From an uncultured Flavobacterium sp. (lineage in GTDB: Bacteria; Bacteroidota; Bacteroidia; Flavobacteriales; Flavobacteriaceae), in assembly GCA_945957245.1 (NCBI GenBank), contig CAMFLD010000065.1, positions 1 through 9,968 of the forward strand: DNA of 9,968 bases, given 5' to 3'. Numbering within the stretch: the first letter of the stretch is position 1; each line of letters opens with the position of its first letter. Positions 1 through 7,786 of the stretch are shown here, piece after piece. The position numbers and the translations under genes were made by a program. Under the pieces are notes generated by a model that was given only the letters and a program-made list of their open reading frames with translations, was not told the DNA's origin and did no database searches.

Positions 1-36
1 GGGGTAAAAATCATTAAACAACGTAACAGAAATTAA
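1..36 (+). CDS. possible C-terminal end of an upstream gene (partial)
   Basis: Frame 1 is open from the window edge to a TAA at 34-36 and reads GVKIIKQRNRN. Proteins carrying a type IX secretion (T9SS) type A sorting domain often finish with a motif like KIIKQ or KVIKQ, and such genes can sit next to Rhs loci in flavobacteria, so this may be the tail of one. Eleven codons prove nothing. Frame 2 is also open, from base 8 to a TAA at 41-43, and would do equally well by length. If a gene does end here, it lies 12 bases before the next start and could share its transcript. Confidence 0.25.
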   Translation, partial: GVKIIKQRNRN

Positions 37-48
37 ATTTTAAGAGCC

Positions 49-3000
49 ATGAGAAGATATAGTTTAGTTATTATTTTTTTTATTTTTTCAATTATTGTCT
101 CAGCACAGGAAAACAGAAAGGAGACACAAAACTATTTACCTAACTACACCCCTCCGTCACCTACGGTTGCTGCCCTGATGAAATTTGAAGAAATTCCTGT
201 TGATAATTATACAGGAATTCCGGATGTTAGTATACCTATATTTAGTTCACCATCAAGGGATAAAAAAATTAATGTAGACATCAGTCTGAAATATCATCCT
301 GCTTCTATAGCAGTAGACGAAATTGCCAGTGATGTGGGATTAGGCTGGAGCCTTTTTGCGGGAGGAACTATTTCAAGAACTGTAAAAGATTTACCTGATG
401 AGCAGTTAATCTACGGAAAAAAGGTTGGAATTTACCATACAACCGTTACGGGATCAAAAAACAACTATTACAATATTGTAGATATTCTAACTAATGGTGC
501 TCAAAACCCGGCTGACCAGTATACAATAGATGAATTCATGTGGGAGGCTAATGAGAAAAAGAAATACGATACGCAGCATGATTTATGGCAGTTCAATTTT
601 ATGGGACATACAGGAAGATTTTACATTAAGAAAAACATGAGTACTGGTCTTTTAGAAGTTGTGCCGTTGGATAATTACAATCTGAAAATCATCAATAATT
701 ATAATACCAATAGTGGTAATCCTAACGATCCTCTTTATAATCCAATAAGTTTTGAAATAATCGATACCAATGGATATAAGTATTTTTTTGAAGAGTACGA
801 AGAAACTAAATCGATTCCGACTTCTTTCAGCAGATATTATCCTGCCTACACATACACCAATGTAGGGGATGCCGTTACCAACAAAAAATACAGGAGTGCC
901 TTCCAACTTACTAAAATACTGGCAATGAACGATAGTGTACTTGTTGAATTTAATTACTCTGACGTGTTTAACGAAAATAATATTGTCGGTAAGGGGGCTA
1001 CTTACAACACTCCTATTTTTGACCCGCATCCTTTTTGGGTAAATTCAGAAGGTGTCGGCCCGTGTAACCTATGCCCTGACGGTGGTGAGGCTTCCCTTAT
1101 GAGGCTGGAACCAACCAGCACTACTTATTCCAGTCAAAATTACATTAACTCAAAGAAAATAAGTGAAATCTTGATAAATGGAATCGCCCGAATTCAGTTT
1201 ACCTTTAAAGAAGGCCGTCAGGATACCTGTTATTTTAATGGTAACACCAATGCAGGATGCAGATTGTCGGATGTTTCCATCATGGACTGGAATAGTAGCT
1301 TAATTCGTAAATTCAAGCTGAATTATGGTTATCGCACTCTTATTAACAAAAGGATGTTTTTGGAAAGTGTGAGTGCTAATGATAAAAATGGCAATGCCAT
1401 ATATAATTATGGGTTGGAATATGAGGAAAATACCGTAAACGGAAATCCGGGGAAGGATTACTGGGGGTATTACAATCTAACTTCTGACTGTGATATAGGC
1501 ACTAAACCTAAAGAAGTAACACCTTCATTTTGTACAACGCAGGTTTTACAAAAAATGGTGCTTCCAACAGGAGGATGTGAAGTCTTTTATTATGAACCCA
1601 ACGATTTTTCATATATAGGCAATGAACCTATTACCGATTTTGATGATAATATAAATAACTGGGACATTGAAACAGGTTATCAGAATTTAGTACTGCACAG
1701 CAGTAACGGACATGAGCAGTATCAGAGTATTGGATACATGAATCAGAACACTGTTTTGGTCTTTAATTCAACGATATATAATAATTCAGGATTAGCCGGC
1801 TTTTTAAAGCTTTATAAAAAACTTCCCAATGGAACACGACAAAATATATCTTATCTGCAGGAATGTCCGCAAACATTTAAATTGGATTCCGGATTTGAAT
1901 ATGAGATCGGATTCAGTTGGAACCGTAATGCTCAGGCTGGAGTAAATACTGTTCCTGTTGAGGATTTACCTGTAACTGGCCAAGCCGATATAAGAATTGA
2001 TAAAAAAACCAGAATACAAAATTATATGAGTCTTCTTTACGGTGGAGGTATCAGGATAAATAAAATTGGCTATTTTGATAAGGATGTAAATAAAGACTAT
2101 TATAAGAGTAGTGATTATGCATTGGATGGCACCCCTAAAAAAGAAATTAAATACAGTTACCGGTTAAAAGAGGAGCCTTTTAAAAGCAGTGGAGCACTGG
2201 TATTTCCGAAACCTGTTTATAAATATTATAAAAGTGTGCAGACCTGTATCGACTGTTCAGGGGTTACAGGAAATACGATGCTGGAATATAATACTGAAAC
2301 AAGTCACAACAATTTACTGGCCAGTAAATCAAAGGGGTCAGACGTAGGGTATAAAAATGTTATTGTTTCTGAAACGGGTAACGGACATTCCGAATTTGAA
2401 TATACCAGCAGTATTGATAATCCTGAATTGGGGATTGAATATAGTGCTTTTCCTCCTTTTTTACCTTTGGAAAGTTATGATTTTAAAAGAGGTTTGCTGC
2501 TTAGTAAGGAGCAATATGATCAATCAGGAAAGATACTGACCAGACTTAAAAATGAATATGAGATAGATCAGTACACCCAAAATACAGGTTTTAATGTTTT
2601 TAACAGAAGTGAAAAAAGTTTCAGTAACAGTTACAAATATTCAACTTTTGACATCTTCTGTACTTATAAACAAATCTGTAAGGATCCTGCAAATTTAAAT
2701 TTTAACTGTCAGTTTGGAAGTACTGCCAGTCCGGGTCCGGGACCCAATCCATCGTTTCCTTCCTGTCCATGCAGGTGTTATGACGGAGAGGAAGTTCCTG
2801 AGGTCATACATTTTGTTCCTGTAATTGAAAATTATGGGTGGGTAAAACTCATATCAGCTAAACATGAAAATTACTTTTATGATAATGGTAACCAGAATAA
2901 GGTGGAACAACTGGAAACCTTTACCTATAATAATTTAAACAGAAGCATTGAGACACAGACTGAATCTACTTCGCTTCAGGATGATATTGTTACCAAATAC

Positions 3001-3606
3001 TATTATCCGCGTGATCCTTCGATGTCAGCAGAACCTTATGTTGAGGAATTAAAAGAGACTAATATTATAGAAACTCCATTAGTAACTCAGGTTTATCGTG
3101 GAGCGACCAAACTAAGTGAACAGAAAACCGTTTTCCGTAAATGGAGTAGCTCTCTGCTTCTGCCTGAAATTATTCTTTCCTCAAAAGGAGCGGCTACTCT
3201 TGAAAGCAGGGCTCAGTTCATCCTTTACAATGACATAGGCAATCCATTGGAAGTAAAACTAACTAACGGAACTACTATATCCTATATCTGGGGTTACAGC
3301 AACAGTCAGCCCATTGCTAAGGTTGAAAATGCCACTAATGCTGATATTCAGGCAGTTTTGGGTACCTCCGTAAATGGATTAAATGAATCTAATCTTGGGG
3401 ATATAAATCAATTAAGAGTACTTCTGCCTAATGCCTTGGTAACAACTTATACTTATATTCTTCTCAAGGGTGTAGAAACCATTACGGATCCAAAAGGCTA
3501 TAAAACCACTTATGAGTATGATGATTTTGGCAGACTGTCCCGGGTAAGAGATGCCGCAGGAAAGATACTCTCTGAGAATGAATACAACTACAGAACCCAA
3601 AACTAA
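49..3606 (+). CDS. secreted Rhs/YD-repeat shell protein, SpvB/TcB-like N-terminus
   Basis: This 1185-residue protein is probably the first half of a two-protein Rhs cocoon. Residues 1-19 form a Sec signal peptide (MRRY, then an Ile/Phe-rich core, then VSA before Gln20) with no lipobox Cys. Residues 36-110 carry YTGIPDVSIPI (54-64), GLGWSL (97-102) and ISR (108-110), the pattern seen at the start of SpvB/TcB-type proteins. The long middle is beta-rich and Tyr/Asn-rich without a family I can name. The C-terminus is typical of Bacteroidota Rhs proteins: YIWGYSNSQPIAKVENA, then one clear YD repeat, YEYDDFGRL (1155-1163), followed by DAAGKILSENEY. Cysteine groups occur at 339/342, 733/736, 871/877/887 and 906/908/910, the last beside a Pro-Gly-rich loop (895-904). 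There is no toxin domain and no T9SS sorting domain at the end. The start follows TAAGAGCC, closely matching the next gene's start context. No promoter is visible in the 48 upstream bases, so transcription may come from further upstream. The family is fairly sure; the partner role is inference. Confidence 0.85.
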   Translation: MRRYSLVIIFFIFSIIVSAQENRKETQNYLPNYTPPSPTVAALMKFEEIPVDNYTGIPDVSIPIFSSPSRDKKINVDISLKYHPASIAVDEIASDVGLGWSLFAGGTISRTVKDLPDEQLIYGKKVGIYHTTVTGSKNNYYNIVDILTNGAQNPADQYTIDEFMWEANEKKKYDTQHDLWQFNFMGHTGRFYIKKNMSTGLLEVVPLDNYNLKIINNYNTNSGNPNDPLYNPISFEIIDTNGYKYFFEEYEETKSIPTSFSRYYPAYTYTNVGDAVTNKKYRSAFQLTKILAMNDSVLVEFNYSDVFNENNIVGKGATYNTPIFDPHPFWVNSEGVGPCNLCPDGGEASLMRLEPTSTTYSSQNYINSKKISEILINGIARIQFTFKEGRQDTCYFNGNTNAGCRLSDVSIMDWNSSLIRKFKLNYGYRTLINKRMFLESVSANDKNGNAIYNYGLEYEENTVNGNPGKDYWGYYNLTSDCDIGTKPKEVTPSFCTTQVLQKMVLPTGGCEVFYYEPNDFSYIGNEPITDFDDNINNWDIETGYQNLVLHSSNGHEQYQSIGYMNQNTVLVFNSTIYNNSGLAGFLKLYKKLPNGTRQNISYLQECPQTFKLDSGFEYEIGFSWNRNAQAGVNTVPVEDLPVTGQADIRIDKKTRIQNYMSLLYGGGIRINKIGYFDKDVNKDYYKSSDYALDGTPKKEIKYSYRLKEEPFKSSGALVFPKPVYKYYKSVQTCIDCSGVTGNTMLEYNTETSHNNLLASKSKGSDVGYKNVIVSETGNGHSEFEYTSSIDNPELGIEYSAFPPFLPLESYDFKRGLLLSKEQYDQSGKILTRLKNEYEIDQYTQNTGFNVFNRSEKSFSNSYKYSTFDIFCTYKQICKDPANLNFNCQFGSTASPGPGPNPSFPSCPCRCYDGEEVPEVIHFVPVIENYGWVKLISAKHENYFYDNGNQNKVEQLETFTYNNLNRSIETQTESTSLQDDIVTKYYYPRDPSMSAEPYVEELKETNIIETPLVTQVYRGATKLSEQKTVFRKWSSSLLLPEIILSSKGAATLESRAQFILYNDIGNPLEVKLTNGTTISYIWGYSNSQPIAKVENATNADIQAVLGTSVNGLNESNLGDINQLRVLLPNALVTTYTYILLKGVETITDPKGYKTTYEYDDFGRLSRVRDAAGKILSENEYNYRTQN

Positions 3607-3616
3607 GAGCGCCATG
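3604..3616 (+). promoter_or_regulatory. stop/start junction that fixes the start of the toxin gene
   Basis: The shell gene stops at TAA 3604-3606 and the next ATG is at 3614, preceded by TAAGAGCGCC. The first gene in the window is preceded by almost the same string (TAAGAGCC, 41-48). The ATG at 3614 opens directly into a signal peptide (MKKLVSALAV). An in-frame ATG at 3551, inside the upstream gene, would add 21 charged residues in front of that signal and is unlikely. The seven-base spacing suggests translational coupling, so that both shell proteins are made in step. Confidence 0.6.
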
Positions 3617-6600
3617 AAGAAATTAGTATCAGCACTAGCCGTTATAATCCCAGCCTTTGTTTTGGGACAGAGCAGCAACCAGAATTATGTAAAAACGACC
3701 ACTTATAAACAACCTACCACCACCTCTATCCCTACTCCATCTGGCCAGCAGGCGGCGCAGACCGTAGGGTATTTTGACGGACTGGGAAGACCGGTACAGC
3801 AGATAGCCGGAAAAATGTCGGGCGAAGGTAAAGATATAATTACCCATATTGAATATGATTCTATCGGGAGACAGAAAATAGAATACCTGCCTTTGGTTTC
3901 TGCTCAGGACAACCTGAATTTTGTAAACAGTGGCCTTCCTTCTGATATCGTTTCGCAGTATCAGATTTTCTACGCAGAGCCTAATCCTTACAGCATGAAG
4001 CAGTTTGAGTCTTCTCCGCTGAACAGAGTACTCAAACAGTCGGCTCCGGGGCGTGACTGGAATATGGGTAATGGGCACGAAGTACGGTTTGACTATCAGA
4101 CCAATGATAACAAGGAAGTAAGGCTTTATGGAGTAAGTGCTTCCTATGATGAAACTACGCTTTGCTATGAACCGAGCCTGATTGACAACGGGGACTACTA
4201 TGATGTTAATTTACTTTTCAAAACCATTACCAAAAATGAAAACTGGGTATCGGGTACCGATAACACTACAGAGGAGTTTAAGGATAAGGAAGGACATGTG
4301 GTTTTAAAGCGTACCTATAACGGGGAGGCTTATGATACGTATTATGTGTATGATGATTACGGTAACCTTACTTATGTACTCCCTCCGGCTGTTGATACCA
4401 GTGTTGCTATTACGCAAAGTATTCTGGACAATCTGTGTTATCAGTACAAATACGACAGCCGTAACCGACTCGTGGAGAAAAAACTGCCCGGGAAACAATG
4501 GGAGTATATTGTGTACAACTCTCAGGATAAGCCGGTTGCTACCGGACCTGCCTATGACCCGTTTGGTGGTTCGGCAACGGTTGGTTTTCTGATTACCAAA
4601 TATGATGCCTTTGGTAGGGTAGCCTATACCGGATGGCTGCCTGTAGCAGTGGATATGAAGACTGCTGACAGGGTTGCTTTTCAGAGTCAAACCCAAATGA
4701 ACAATGAGAACTGGAAGGAAAGCTACCTGTCAAGTCCAATTACTTTTGACGGCAAAACGCTTCATTATACCAATACTGTTTATCCTACCAGTGAGTATAT
4801 ACTGCTTACTATAAATTACTATGATTCGTATGGATTTTTGGGAAGCTCAACACCAACTACGATTGAGGGGGAAACAGTACTTACCAGTACCAAAGGTCTT
4901 GCAACCGGAAGTTGGGTAAGGATATTGGATAAAACTCTGAATGTAACTTTAGGAGAACTTAGCTATACGCTTTATGATGTTAAAGGTAGGGCGATTAGAA
5001 CTCAAACTGATAACTATTTAGGTGGATTTACCAAGACCGATTCCAAACTGGATTTTGTTGGGAAGCCTAACTATACCATAACCACCCATAAACGTAAGAG
5101 TTCCGATGATTTGCTGACTGTGCGGGAGGAGTTTAAATACAACGATCAGGACAGACTGGTGCAGCATACCCATAAGATTAATAACATGCTTAAGCAATTT
5201 CTGACAGTGAATCATTATGACAAACTGGGACAGTTGGTACTTAAGGATGTGGGGAATGACAGTATAGCCCCTTACCAGAAGGTAGATTACAAATACAACA
5301 TAAGGGGATGGCTTACGGATATCAATACTGTAGACAGCCTTACGGTAGGTTCTGATCCTCAGGATTTGTTCGCCTTTAGGATTAACTACAACAAACCTGT
5401 ACAGAATGACAACGGTGGTGAAATTGTACCGCTGTACAACGGCAATATTGCAGAAACGAACTGGATCAGCAGTTCTGACCAGATTCTCAGAAGATATGGC
5501 TACACTTATGATAAGCTGAACCGTATGACGTTTGCCCGCTATCAGAAACCTAATAATGCTACTCCGATGACCAATATGTATGATGAGAGTCTTACCTATG
5601 ACAAGAACGGGAACATACAGTCGTTACAACGTAACGGGGATTTTGATTCGGATATTTATGCCCCGATACAGATAGACGATCTGGTGTATTACTATGATAC
5701 CGATAAAAAGAATCAACTCCTTAAGGTAACGGATTTCTCGAACAGCCCTAAAGGTTTTAAGGATAATCCCGGTTCTACAGGGCCATATGAGGCAGATGAG
5801 ACTATCCCTGGAGATGATTATACTTATGATGCTAACGGTAATATGATCTCCGATTTAAATAAAGGAATTAGCAGCATTATATACAATCATCTGAATCTTC
5901 CCGTAAAAATAAATTTTGCCAATGGGGATAAAATAGAGTACCTTTATGACGCAGCAGGAAAAAAAATAAGAAAGACACTTAAACAAAATGGTATTGAAAC
6001 CACTACAGATTATCTGGATGGTTTTCAGTATGTAAATGCCAGACTTAGGTTCTTCCCTCATGCAGAAGGTTATGTGAATGTAGCTTATTGTGATGATTGC
6101 CAGACGGAGTATCAGATTCGTTATAACTATGTTTATCAATATAAAGACCACCTAGGCAATATCCGAATGAGTTATGGGGTTGACGAAAAAGAACAGGTTC
6201 TTAAGATTATTGAAGAAAACCATTATTATCCTTTTGGGCTAAAGCATTTGCAATACAATACTGGAGAAAACAAATACGAGCCTGATGATCTGAACGAGGA
6301 ACTAATGAAGCTTAAACAGATGCCTGCCGGCGAGACGTCTTTCTATAAGTATAAATACAATGGCAAGGAATACCAAGACGAGTTGGGGCTTAATATGTAC
6401 GATTATGGCGCAAGGAATTATGACCCTGCGATTGGTAGGTGGATGAATATAGACCCGCTGGCGGAAGAAATGCGGAGGTGGTCTCCATATAACTATTGTT
6501 TCGACAATCCAATGCGATTTGTTGACCCTGATGGGATGGGACCATGGTCTTCGTTACTAAGTAGCGTTACAAATTATACAAAACAAGTTTATGAAGGAGC

Positions 6601-7210
6601 TAAAGAAAATGTGAAACAATTAGCATCTGTAAAAACTTTAGTTAGCTTGGCTTGGCCATCTATGTCTATGATGACATCATCAGTTGGAACAAACCCAAAA
6701 GAAGCATTAAAATCAGTTGCTAAAACATTGGTTAAAGCAAGCCTGCCCGGAATATTGAGAAATGCAACTCATGATCCTAAAGCACTTGGAAGTACAGCGG
6801 TTGATTTTGTAATTTTTGCTGCAACAGATCGAATTATAGCAGCTAATGCACCAAAAGCTCTTGCAACAACTGAAACAACAAGCACTGTTGTCGAAAGTGC
6901 TCCCAAATCTATTGCACCAGCGACAAATGAGATATATAGCAGACCAAAAAATGCTACTACTCCTGCGCAAAGGGCTTCTGTTCAAGGTGAAGCATGTGTT
7001 GATTGTGGCAATACAGCTCCTACAATGGTTGCTGACCATAAGACTCCATTGGTTCAGGAACACTATGAAACAGGAACAATTGACCTTGAGAATATGCGTT
7101 CATTGGATGCAGTACAACCTCAATGTCCTACTTGTTCAGCGAAACAAGGTGCTGATATGAGTAAATATTCGAAAGAAATGAAAGCTATAATTGAAGCAAG
7201 AACACGATAA
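3614..7210 (+). CDS. DUF6443/RHS-core polymorphic toxin with C-terminal HNH nuclease
   Basis: A 1198-residue Rhs toxin carrier, counted from the ATG at 3614. Residues 1-18 are a Sec signal peptide (MKKLVSALAV...FVLG before Gln19). A DUF6443-like region follows, with YFDGLGRP (53-60) and IEYDSIGRQ (79-87). YD repeats include YVYDDYGNL (244-252), YKYDSRNRL (278-286), YGYTYDKLNR (628-637) and YTYDANGN (736-743). HLGNIR lies at 846-851, just after a CDDC pair (826-829). The Rhs-associated core (915-974) ends in DPDG. Everything after it is the variable toxin module: a linker of about 140 residues, then a Cys-rich nuclease with CVDC (1128-1131), ADH (1140-1142) and CPTC (1171-1174). In this family the shell encapsulates the toxin and the tip is released into a competitor. 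The Sec signal, with no PAAR or T9SS sorting domain, leaves the outer-membrane step unexplained. The gene lies 7 bases after the shell gene and 14 before the immunity gene. From base 5564 onward it is duplicated downstream. Confidence 0.88.
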   Translation: MKKLVSALAVIIPAFVLGQSSNQNYVKTTTYKQPTTTSIPTPSGQQAAQTVGYFDGLGRPVQQIAGKMSGEGKDIITHIEYDSIGRQKIEYLPLVSAQDNLNFVNSGLPSDIVSQYQIFYAEPNPYSMKQFESSPLNRVLKQSAPGRDWNMGNGHEVRFDYQTNDNKEVRLYGVSASYDETTLCYEPSLIDNGDYYDVNLLFKTITKNENWVSGTDNTTEEFKDKEGHVVLKRTYNGEAYDTYYVYDDYGNLTYVLPPAVDTSVAITQSILDNLCYQYKYDSRNRLVEKKLPGKQWEYIVYNSQDKPVATGPAYDPFGGSATVGFLITKYDAFGRVAYTGWLPVAVDMKTADRVAFQSQTQMNNENWKESYLSSPITFDGKTLHYTNTVYPTSEYILLTINYYDSYGFLGSSTPTTIEGETVLTSTKGLATGSWVRILDKTLNVTLGELSYTLYDVKGRAIRTQTDNYLGGFTKTDSKLDFVGKPNYTITTHKRKSSDDLLTVREEFKYNDQDRLVQHTHKINNMLKQFLTVNHYDKLGQLVLKDVGNDSIAPYQKVDYKYNIRGWLTDINTVDSLTVGSDPQDLFAFRINYNKPVQNDNGGEIVPLYNGNIAETNWISSSDQILRRYGYTYDKLNRMTFARYQKPNNATPMTNMYDESLTYDKNGNIQSLQRNGDFDSDIYAPIQIDDLVYYYDTDKKNQLLKVTDFSNSPKGFKDNPGSTGPYEADETIPGDDYTYDANGNMISDLNKGISSIIYNHLNLPVKINFANGDKIEYLYDAAGKKIRKTLKQNGIETTTDYLDGFQYVNARLRFFPHAEGYVNVAYCDDCQTEYQIRYNYVYQYKDHLGNIRMSYGVDEKEQVLKIIEENHYYPFGLKHLQYNTGENKYEPDDLNEELMKLKQMPAGETSFYKYKYNGKEYQDELGLNMYDYGARNYDPAIGRWMNIDPLAEEMRRWSPYNYCFDNPMRFVDPDGMGPWSSLLSSVTNYTKQVYEGAKENVKQLASVKTLVSLAWPSMSMMTSSVGTNPKEALKSVAKTLVKASLPGILRNATHDPKALGSTAVDFVIFAATDRIIAANAPKALATTETTSTVVESAPKSIAPATNEIYSRPKNATTPAQRASVQGEACVDCGNTAPTMVADHKTPLVQEHYETGTIDLENMRSLDAVQPQCPTCSAKQGADMSKYSKEMKAIIEARTR
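6356..6535 (+). other. RHS repeat-associated core domain, ends in DPDG
   Basis: Residues 915-974 of the toxin carrier. The visible hallmarks, in order, are YNGKEYQDELGLNMYDYGAR, NYDPAIGRWMNIDPL, SPYNY, DNPMRFVDPDG. This is the most conserved part of Rhs proteins and marks the constant/variable boundary: sequence before DPDG is shared between alleles, sequence after it is the exchangeable toxin. The DNA here is much richer in GC than the module that follows (one full line, 6421-6480, has 33 G/C of 60). An identical copy lies at 8682-8861. Confidence 0.9.
6536..7210 (+). other. variable C-terminal toxin module (linker plus HNH-type nuclease)
   Basis: Residues 975-1198, directly after DPDG. The first part (975-1113) is a linker with amphipathic and hydrophobic stretches (for example LVSLAW at 1009-1014 and FVIFAA at 1065-1070) and an Ala/Thr/Pro-rich segment. 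The last 85 residues are the likely nuclease: CVDCG (1128-1132), VADHK (1139-1143) with the probable catalytic His1142, PLV (1145-1147), then QPQCPTC (1168-1174) and SKEMK near the end. Two CxxC pairs around an ADH motif fit a zinc-stapled HNH/Endonuclease VII-like fold seen at the end of many Rhs and WapA-type toxins. DNA cleavage is inferred from the motifs only. AT content rises sharply from the shell into this module and the immunity gene, which fits acquisition as a unit. Confidence 0.7.
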
Positions 7211-7224
7211 TTACTAATTAATAA

Positions 7225-7587
7225 ATGGAAAATCGAGATACTAAATTAATAAGAGAACAAAAAGAAATTTGTAATAAATATGGATTTGAATTCAGTCCAT
7301 CAGATTTAAATTTAAAAGTAGGTATATCTGAAAGTGTCAAAGATGGTAAGCAACCAATTCATGCTCTAAGACATCCAACAACAGGAGATACAACTGGTTG
7401 GTATATCTGGAGTGGTGATTATTCTGAGGATGATAATTTCTTTAAAGCATTGCATGTAGTTCATTTAAATGAATGGTGTCCACTAATAATGCCATTTTTA
7501 GGTTTACCTGCTGGTTGCAGAATTCTTTTAGCTGAAGATGGAAATTACGTGGATGTGTGGGAAGATGATTCCTTATTGAACATATAA
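7225..7587 (+). CDS. Imm33-like immunity protein, copy 1
   Basis: A 120-residue protein with no signal peptide or membrane segment, so it acts in the cytoplasm, as expected for an inhibitor of a nuclease toxin. The best landmarks are GWYIWSGDYSEDDNFF (58-73), LHVVHL (76-81), FLGLPAGCR (91-99) and the acidic tail VWEDDSLL (111-118). I recognise this pattern (GW-IW-G, LHV-HL, LGLP-G-R, DVW) as the Imm33-like immunity family, from memory and not from a search. The many Asp/Glu residues suit binding to a basic nuclease. It starts 14 bases after the toxin stop with no strong ribosome binding site, and a strong terminator lies about 85 bases downstream, so it probably ends the operon. One line of this gene (7261-7320) has only 12 G/C in 60. 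It is repeated without change at 9551-9913. Confidence 0.72.
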   Translation: MENRDTKLIREQKEICNKYGFEFSPSDLNLKVGISESVKDGKQPIHALRHPTTGDTTGWYIWSGDYSEDDNFFKALHVVHLNEWCPLIMPFLGLPAGCRILLAEDGNYVDVWEDDSLLNI

Positions 7588-7593
7588 GGTAAT

Positions 7594-7611
7594 GTATCAA
7601 TAGTGTGGTTT
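7594..7611 (+). repeat. short direct repeat GTATCAAnnGTGTGGTTT, instance 1
   Basis: It reads GTATCAATAGTGTGGTTT and lies 6 bases after the immunity stop codon. It matches 16 of 18 bases with 7749-7766 in the same gap, and it recurs in the second unit at 9920-9937. TAGAAA follows shortly after both this copy and the one at 7749. Confidence 0.7.
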
Positions 7612-7671
7612 TCATTTTTAGAAATTAAAACATATTGATAATCAGAATTTAACTAAATTAAATTTACTTTT

Positions 7672-7706
7672 AAGGGATGAGTATGATACTCATCCCTTTT
7701 GTTTTT
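7672..7706 (+). terminator. intrinsic (Rho-independent) terminator after immunity gene 1
   Basis: A perfect inverted repeat has 13-base arms at 7672-7684 (AAGGGATGAGTAT) and 7686-7698 (ATACTCATCCCTT) around a single central G. It is followed by TTGTTTTT. In RNA the innermost pairs would open to give a loop and a stem of about 10-11 base pairs with a GGG/CCC base, then a U-rich tail. It lies about 85 bases after the immunity stop and should end the shell-toxin-immunity transcript before the orphan tip. The tail is U-rich only in the plus direction. Confidence 0.85.
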
Positions 7707-7748
7707 AGGCTTTAAAATGCATCAAAAATGAATAATATGAAACTTAGT

Positions 7749-7766
7749 GTATCAAATGTGTGGTTT
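7749..7766 (+). repeat. short direct repeat GTATCAAnnGTGTGGTTT, instance 2
   Basis: It reads GTATCAAATGTGTGGTTT, differing from 7594-7611 only at the two central bases, and lies 155 bases downstream of it. The intrinsic terminator lies between the two copies. Together they look like the 3' ends of two successive cassettes, one of them a remnant. Confidence 0.7.
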
Positions 7767-7786
7767 ACTAGAAAATATTTCAAAAT

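Noticed and set aside
652..1029. Minus-strand open frame of 125 codons inside the first shell gene
   Set aside because: It lies wholly within a well-supported gene on the other strand, has low-complexity Ile/Val content and no recognisable motif.
3551..3613. Earlier ATG at 3551 as the start of the toxin carrier
   Set aside because: It would place 21 charged residues before a clear signal peptide and overlap the upstream gene by 56 bases; the ATG at 3614 gives a normal Sec signal.
3590..3620. Programmed frameshift fusing the two Rhs genes into one protein
   Set aside because: The second gene opens with its own signal peptide, and no slippery sequence is visible at the junction.
3412..4696. 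Several minus-strand open frames (3412-3678, 3635-4078, 4304-4696) and a plus-strand frame at 4332-4592
   Set aside because: All overlap the two Rhs genes in other frames and show no domain, start signal or sensible composition.
5855..7160. Frames at 5855-6151, 6713-7063 (minus) and 6846-7160 (plus), seen again at offset 2326
   Set aside because: They appear twice only because the DNA is duplicated; they are shadows of the toxin gene.
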